Below are positions 33,751-37,465 of a DNA stretch of 37,465 nt, in pieces. This stretch comes from CAYVQF01 sp964454015 (GTDB taxonomy: Bacteria > Myxococcota_A > Bradymonadia > UBA4248), in contig CAYVQF010000056.1 of assembly GCA_964454015.1 (NCBI GenBank), positions 1 to 37,465 on the forward strand. Reading direction: 5' to 3'. The notes beneath the pieces are model-generated. The model ran no database searches. It saw only the letters and a list, made by a program, of their open reading frames with translations, and was not told where the DNA came from. The position numbers were made by a program, and so were the translations under genes. How positions within the stretch are numbered: position 1 is the stretch's first letter; every line of letters starts with the position of its first letter.

Positions 33751-33947
33751 GTGTACGACCCTGTCACCAGGCTTCCCAAGCCAGGCACCTCAACGACTTT
33801 TTGCTCACTGCAGCGCATGCCACCACAGCAGGGACTGTGGGTCACTCTAGCCGTGAGCCTGGGCGCACGCAACTTGAGCACTTCCCTAAAAGGACAGGCA
33901 CCACACCAGAAGGCGAAAACGGCCGCGACGCGACTCTCCGCTGGACC
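33751..33947 (-). promoter_or_regulatory. Upstream region and candidate promoter of the giant gene
   Basis: This 197-bp gap separates the mtnP stop from the giant gene ATG. On the minus strand TTGCGT (33872-33867), 17 bp and TAGAGT (33849-33844) are a weak sigma-70 candidate, leaving a leader of about 85-90 nt. An imperfect hairpin (CCTGGCTT and AAGCCTGG on the minus strand, 3-nt loop, one mismatch) lies at about 33769-33787, only 18 nt before the start codon, and could affect translation. The ribosome site itself is weak (AGGG about 10 nt upstream). Confidence 0.35.
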
Positions 33948-34811
33948 TCATTCCGGCAGATATTTATCCAGAACCAGCCCCATGCTCTCCCGGGTCGTCG
34001 CCGGCACCAGGGCAGGCGCCGTCATGATCGCCCCCGCCAAGGCGCGGCTCGCCTCATGGGTCGCCTCGCTTCCCAAGGGAATCTCCGGGATGAGCCGCCG
34101 CAAGACGCGCTGCACGTTCTCGACATTGTTGTGGACATGCTGCACCACCATCTCCACGTTGACGATTTCGTCGTGCCAACAGTCGTAGTCGGTGGCCAGG
34201 GCGATGGTGGCATAGGCCATCTCCAGCTCGCGCGCGAGCTTGGCTTCAGGCAGCGCCGTCATGCCAATGAGCGAAGCCCCCCACGCGCGATGCATCTCGC
34301 TCTCGGCGCGGGTTGAGAAGAGCGGCCCTTCCATACAGACGTAGGTCCCACCATCGTGCACGGTGATGCCTTCATCGCGGCAGGCGGCGAGCAGAAGCTG
34401 GCGGAGACTGGGGTCGTAGGGGTTGGCAAAACCCACGTGCACGGCCATGTCATCAAAAAAGGTGTTCGCCCGTTTATAGGTCCGGTCAATGATCTGGTCG
34501 GGAATGACGAAGTGTTCAGGCACAATCTCAGCGCGCAGGCTGCCAACGGCGCTCACGGTCACGCACCAGAAGACCCCCAATTTCTTGAGCGCCCACAGGT
34601 TGGCCCTATAGGGCACTTGTGAAGGGTTGAAGCGATGGCCTCGCCCATGGCGTGGTAAAAACGCGACGCGTCGTCCCTGAAAAGACGCCACGACGATGGC
34701 GTCACTCGTCGGCCCAAAAGGGGTCTCTAGCTGCACTTCTTCAATGATTTCGATGCCTGCGAAGTCGTAAAGTCCGCTCCCGCCAATGATTCCTATCGCT
34801 ACCTTTTCCAT
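33948..34811 (-). CDS. mtnP: S-methyl-5'-thioadenosine phosphorylase
   Basis: The 287-residue protein has the expected length and motifs: phosphate-binding GIIGGSGLY at the N-terminus, FLPRHGRGH, CMEGPLFSTRAES, and TALPEAKLARELEMAYA followed by ATDYDCWH. The two Asp of DYDCW mark adenine-type (MTAP) rather than hypoxanthine/guanine-type phosphorylases. It cleaves methylthioadenosine, a by-product of polyamine synthesis and other S-adenosylmethionine use, to adenine and methylthioribose-1-phosphate in the cytoplasm. ATG 34811 has GAGAGG 9-10 nt upstream. No other methionine-salvage gene lies nearby. Some bacterial homologues prefer methylthioinosine, which is less likely here given the Asp residues. 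Confidence 0.93.
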   Translation of the reverse strand: MEKVAIGIIGGSGLYDFAGIEIIEEVQLETPFGPTSDAIVVASFQGRRVAFLPRHGRGHRFNPSQVPYRANLWALKKLGVFWCVTVSAVGSLRAEIVPEHFVIPDQIIDRTYKRANTFFDDMAVHVGFANPYDPSLRQLLLAACRDEGITVHDGGTYVCMEGPLFSTRAESEMHRAWGASLIGMTALPEAKLARELEMAYATIALATDYDCWHDEIVNVEMVVQHVHNNVENVQRVLRRLIPEIPLGSEATHEASRALAGAIMTAPALVPATTRESMGLVLDKYLPE

Positions 34812-35129
34812 GGGGCCACACCTCTCAATAGAAACGCGCCGCGCGTCTCGGCGGCGAAACTAACAAAGGGTCAGCGCGAACTCAACGGCCGCGCCACCAC
34901 AGGACTTGGCGACCAGGTCGAAACCACGCGGGCAGCCGAGTTGTCTCCCTTCACGAACACAGCAGAAACGGAGCAGAGAATTGGAACTCCCCTGTCTTGC
35001 TATGAACAACCGCTTGCGAGTAACATGCGCTGAGGCGATCTGAGATGGGACGCTCTTTGAGCAGGATGATCGCGTCAACGACTCGCGCTCGGGTCCGCCC
35101 GACTTGCTCAGTTGATGGATAGGTGAACC
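34812..35129. other. Divergent intergenic region between mtnP and the kinase gene
   Basis: This stretch of just over 300 bp must hold the mtnP promoter (minus) and the kinase promoter (plus). A weak plus-strand candidate is TTGCTA, 18 bp, TAACAT in the part around 35000-35030. A short CGCCG/CGGCG inverted repeat lies near 34840. No convincing small gene, RNA gene or operator was found. Confidence 0.4.
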
Positions 35130-35138
35130 TTGGAATTG

Positions 35139-37465
35139 GTGCATTCCTCCGACGCAAATAAGCCAGCAGACCTGGGTATACTCCCTAAACCCATCCCTTT
35201 CGGCAAATACTACCTCCTGGAAAAGATCAATACAGGAGGCATGGCAGAGGTCTTCAAGGCCAAAGCCTTTGGTGTCGAGGGTTTTGAGCGTATCTTGGCC
35301 GTCAAGCGCATCCTGCCATCCATCGCCGAGGATCACGAGTTCATCTCGATGTTCGTCGATGAAGCCAAGATCGCAGGGCAGCTCACCCACGCCAACGTCG
35401 CCCAGATCTTCGACCTCGGTCATGTCAACAAGCAGTACTACATCGCCATGGAGTATGTTCCCGGGCGAGACCTCAGAGCGATCTTTGACCGTTCGGTCAA
35501 GCACAGCGAGAAGCTGAGCATCGATCAGGTCTGCTATGTCATCATGAAGCTGTGTGAAGGCCTGGACTACGCCCACAACAAACGCGATGCCAACGGCCAT
35601 GAGCTCGGCATCGTGCACCGTGACATCAGCCCCCAGAACGTCATCCTCAGCTACGAAGGTGAGTGCAAGCTCATCGATTTCGGCATCGCCAAAGCCCACG
35701 GCAAGAGCAGCTCCACCCAAGTCGGCATCCTCAAGGGTAAGTTCTCTTACATGAGCCCCGAGCAAGTGCGCGGGGGAAAAATCGATCGCCGCAGCGATCT
35801 CTTCTCTCTCGGCATCGTCCTCTACGAGTTGCTGACCTTACAGCGCCTCTTTTTGGGCTCCAGTGACTTCTCCACCCTCGAGAAAATCCGCAAGGTCGAG
35901 TACAGCCCCCCTACCCTCTTCAACCCCCACATCCCCCAAGAACTCGAGGAGATCGTTCTCAAAGCGTTGGCCAAAGACCCCAACCACCGCTTCCAGACCG
36001 CCCACGAGATGCAAGATGCCCTGCAGAAATTCATGTTCAACCAGGGCCTCTACTACACCAACAAAGATCTGGCCGCCTATTGCAAGCGCGTCTTTGCCAC
36101 GGAAATCAGCCTCGAGCAGAAAAAGCTCGAATACTATAACAAGCTGAAGAAAGAAGACCTGGAGCGCGCCAATAGCAATGGACGTGCGGCTGAAGCCCCG
36201 GCAGACCTGTCCTGGGACGACGACGAGAGCTCCACGGCGGTCTTCGATCGGGGCGCCGTCCCCCAAACCAAGGACGAGATCTACGCCGAGCTCGACGACT
36301 TCCAGCTCCCCGAGGACGAAGGCATCATCTACGCGCGACCCAAGGCCGACGCCGGGCCTGCCGACGTGCCCCCCCCACCACCGCCAGCGTCACCAGAACG
36401 CGCCTTCGAAAAATACCGCGCTGAGCTGCCACCGCCGCGCAAAACCGTCTCCCTCGAACCCGTGCCCGGCGCCAAACCAGCCACGCCTCTGCCCATGGCG
36501 ATTCCCCGGCGTCAGTCGGGTCGCAACGTCGGCATCATCCTCGCCGCCATCGTCCTCATCGCCTTGCTCGCCGTTGGTTTGGTCCTCTTCATCGCCTCCC
36601 AAGGCCGGGTCGACTACGGCACGGTCCACTTCGAGATCGACCCCCAGACGCCAGTCTCCATCCAGATCGATGGCGAAACCGTCGCCAAGGGCCAGATCCC
36701 ACCCCTCACCATCGAGCAGATCACCGCGGGCGAGACCCACGAATACCGCATCTCTGCCGAAGGCTATGGTGAGGTCACGGGCTCCTTCGTCGTTGACGAC
36801 AAGCCGCGCACCATCGAAATCAAGCTCTCCAAGGCTGTCACCGCTACCGGTGGGACCGGCATCAGCCTGGTCACCACACCGGCCAACGCCAAGGTCAGCA
36901 TCAACGGACAACACATCGAAGGGGCGAGCCCCTTCCAGCGCTCCAACCTCAGCCCGGGCAAACATCAGCTCGAGGTCTCCCTCGAGGACTACCGAAGCGA
37001 GCGGCGCGAAATCGACATCCCCGAGAACACCATCGTCCAGCTTCAAGTCGACCTCAAGCCAGCCATTGTCGCCCTCACGCTGCAAAGCGAGCCCGATGGC
37101 GCAGACTATGTCATCAAGGCCAAAGCCGACGGCAAAGAAATCAAACGCGGCAAGACCACGGATATCATCCGCGGGCTCGCCGTCGACGCGAGCTACGAAG
37201 TCTCCCTGTCCCTGAGTGGACACGACCCCGTCGTCCAGACCTGGACGCCACCTCAAGACCGCCTCAGCGATACGGCCTTCATCAAGCTGCCCGTCAAGGT
37301 TGCCGTGGCCCCCCCGGTCACGCCTACCGAAGGCGCCAGCGATGGCCAAGAAAGTCCGCCACGGGAGACCCGCACGCCACGCGACAGCTCCACCCGCGAT
37401 ACGCGCCCCAAGGACACCACGCCCAAGGACACCACGCCCAAGGACACCACGCCCAAGGACACCAC
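35139..37465 (+). CDS. Transmembrane Ser/Thr protein kinase with PEGA repeats (partial, right edge)
   Basis: The frame is open from a TGA at 35124 to the window end. GTG 35139 is the most likely start; TTG 35130 and TTG 35136 are alternatives, with AGGTGA just upstream. About 775 codons are visible. The kinase domain spans residues of about 20-290: glycine-loop variant NTGGMAEVFKA, catalytic Lys56 in AVKRI, catalytic loop HRDISPQN (Asp162), DFGIAK (Asp180) and SPEQVRG. All catalytic residues are present. An acidic, Pro-rich juxtamembrane part follows, then one membrane helix at about 462-487. The exported part has two PEGA domains (about 494-570 and 574-635), a third related segment (642-700) and a PKDTT-repeat stretch. 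This is the usual plan of myxobacterial sensor kinases. Its targets are unknown. Confidence 0.92.
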   Translation, partial: MHSSDANKPADLGILPKPIPFGKYYLLEKINTGGMAEVFKAKAFGVEGFERILAVKRILPSIAEDHEFISMFVDEAKIAGQLTHANVAQIFDLGHVNKQYYIAMEYVPGRDLRAIFDRSVKHSEKLSIDQVCYVIMKLCEGLDYAHNKRDANGHELGIVHRDISPQNVILSYEGECKLIDFGIAKAHGKSSSTQVGILKGKFSYMSPEQVRGGKIDRRSDLFSLGIVLYELLTLQRLFLGSSDFSTLEKIRKVEYSPPTLFNPHIPQELEEIVLKALAKDPNHRFQTAHEMQDALQKFMFNQGLYYTNKDLAAYCKRVFATEISLEQKKLEYYNKLKKEDLERANSNGRAAEAPADLSWDDDESSTAVFDRGAVPQTKDEIYAELDDFQLPEDEGIIYARPKADAGPADVPPPPPPASPERAFEKYRAELPPPRKTVSLEPVPGAKPATPLPMAIPRRQSGRNVGIILAAIVLIALLAVGLVLFIASQGRVDYGTVHFEIDPQTPVSIQIDGETVAKGQIPPLTIEQITAGETHEYRISAEGYGEVTGSFVVDDKPRTIEIKLSKAVTATGGTGISLVTTPANAKVSINGQHIEGASPFQRSNLSPGKHQLEVSLEDYRSERREIDIPENTIVQLQVDLKPAIVALTLQSEPDGADYVIKAKADGKEIKRGKTTDIIRGLAVDASYEVSLSLSGHDPVVQTWTPPQDRLSDTAFIKLPVKVAVAPPVTPTEGASDGQESPPRETRTPRDSSTRDTRPKDTTPKDTTPKDTTPKDT
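37407..37465 (+). repeat. Exact 15-bp tandem repeat coding PKDTT
   Basis: The unit cccaaggacaccacg is repeated at 37407, 37422, 37437 and 37452, the last copy being cut by the window edge. Each unit adds PKDTT to the extracytoplasmic part of the kinase. The copies are identical at DNA level, as expected for a slippage-prone repeat. The total number of copies is unknown. Confidence 0.9.

Noticed and set aside
33811..33823. Sigma-54-like element (TGGCATG followed by TGC on the minus strand) upstream of the giant gene.
   Set aside because: The GG-to-GC spacing is one base too short for a working -24/-12 promoter.
34860..35765. 301-codon minus-strand frame between mtnP and the kinase.
   Set aside because: Most of it is antisense to the conserved kinase domain, including HRDISPQN and DFG, and the translation matches nothing.

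Overview
The window comes from a GC-rich Gram-negative bacterium, most likely a member of the Myxococcota or a related lineage of the former Deltaproteobacteria. This rests on several visible traits: a MYXO-CTERM-like tail (GCGC, a hydrophobic helix, then Arg residues) on a secreted peptidase; a Ser/Thr kinase with the myxobacterial-style catalytic loop HRDISPQN and PEGA repeats; a cysteine-rich repeat lipoprotein; lipoproteins with clear lipoboxes; and several predicted outer-membrane barrels. No rRNA, tRNA, insertion sequence or CRISPR array was found. The assignment is inference, since no marker gene is present.

Layout, left to right. (1) 1-2102, minus: 5' part of a cysteine-rich repeat lipoprotein gene that runs off the left edge. 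(2) 2336-3649, minus: a COG2403 / cyclic 2,3-diphosphoglycerate synthetase-type P-loop enzyme. (3) 3804-5875, minus: a three-gene sulfur/selenium-handling operon, yedF, a class-V cysteine desulfurase and DUF3343. (4) 6087-9217, plus: a secreted barrel-like protein coupled to an M14 zinc carboxypeptidase, followed by a convergent lipoprotein gene at 9210-10400. (5) 10505-13783, minus: threonine catabolism, tdh, kbl and a DUF2877 (AllH-like) gene, behind a good sigma-70 promoter with two perfect inverted repeats downstream of it. (6) 14206-16029, minus: a five-helix membrane protein and an orphan ParA-type ATPase. (7) 16099-33750, minus: an envelope block made of a 4862-residue surface protein, a second barrel protein, a TPR-PEGA protein and a two-helix PH-like protein. 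(8) 33948-34811, minus: methylthioadenosine phosphorylase. (9) 35139-37465, plus: a transmembrane Ser/Thr kinase with PEGA repeats that runs off the right edge.

The most remarkable object is the giant protein. It has a signal peptide, a unique N-terminal head, 16 tandem DUF11 (Ig-like) repeats joined by Asp/Pro-rich linkers, Cna-B-like modules and a 17th DUF11, an OmpA-like peptidoglycan-binding domain flanked by FlgD-like segments, a Pro/Ala-rich linker, and a C-terminal barrel of about 950 residues. One chain therefore carries a long fibre, a cell-wall anchor and its own outer-membrane barrel. The genes directly behind it (barrel, TPR-PEGA, PH-like) look like its accessory set. This block is the best candidate for an undescribed system.

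The genes that run off both edges, and the starts of several others, were assigned by reading frames and ribosome-binding sites directly. Long open frames opposite real genes are frequent here because of GC bias and were left out.
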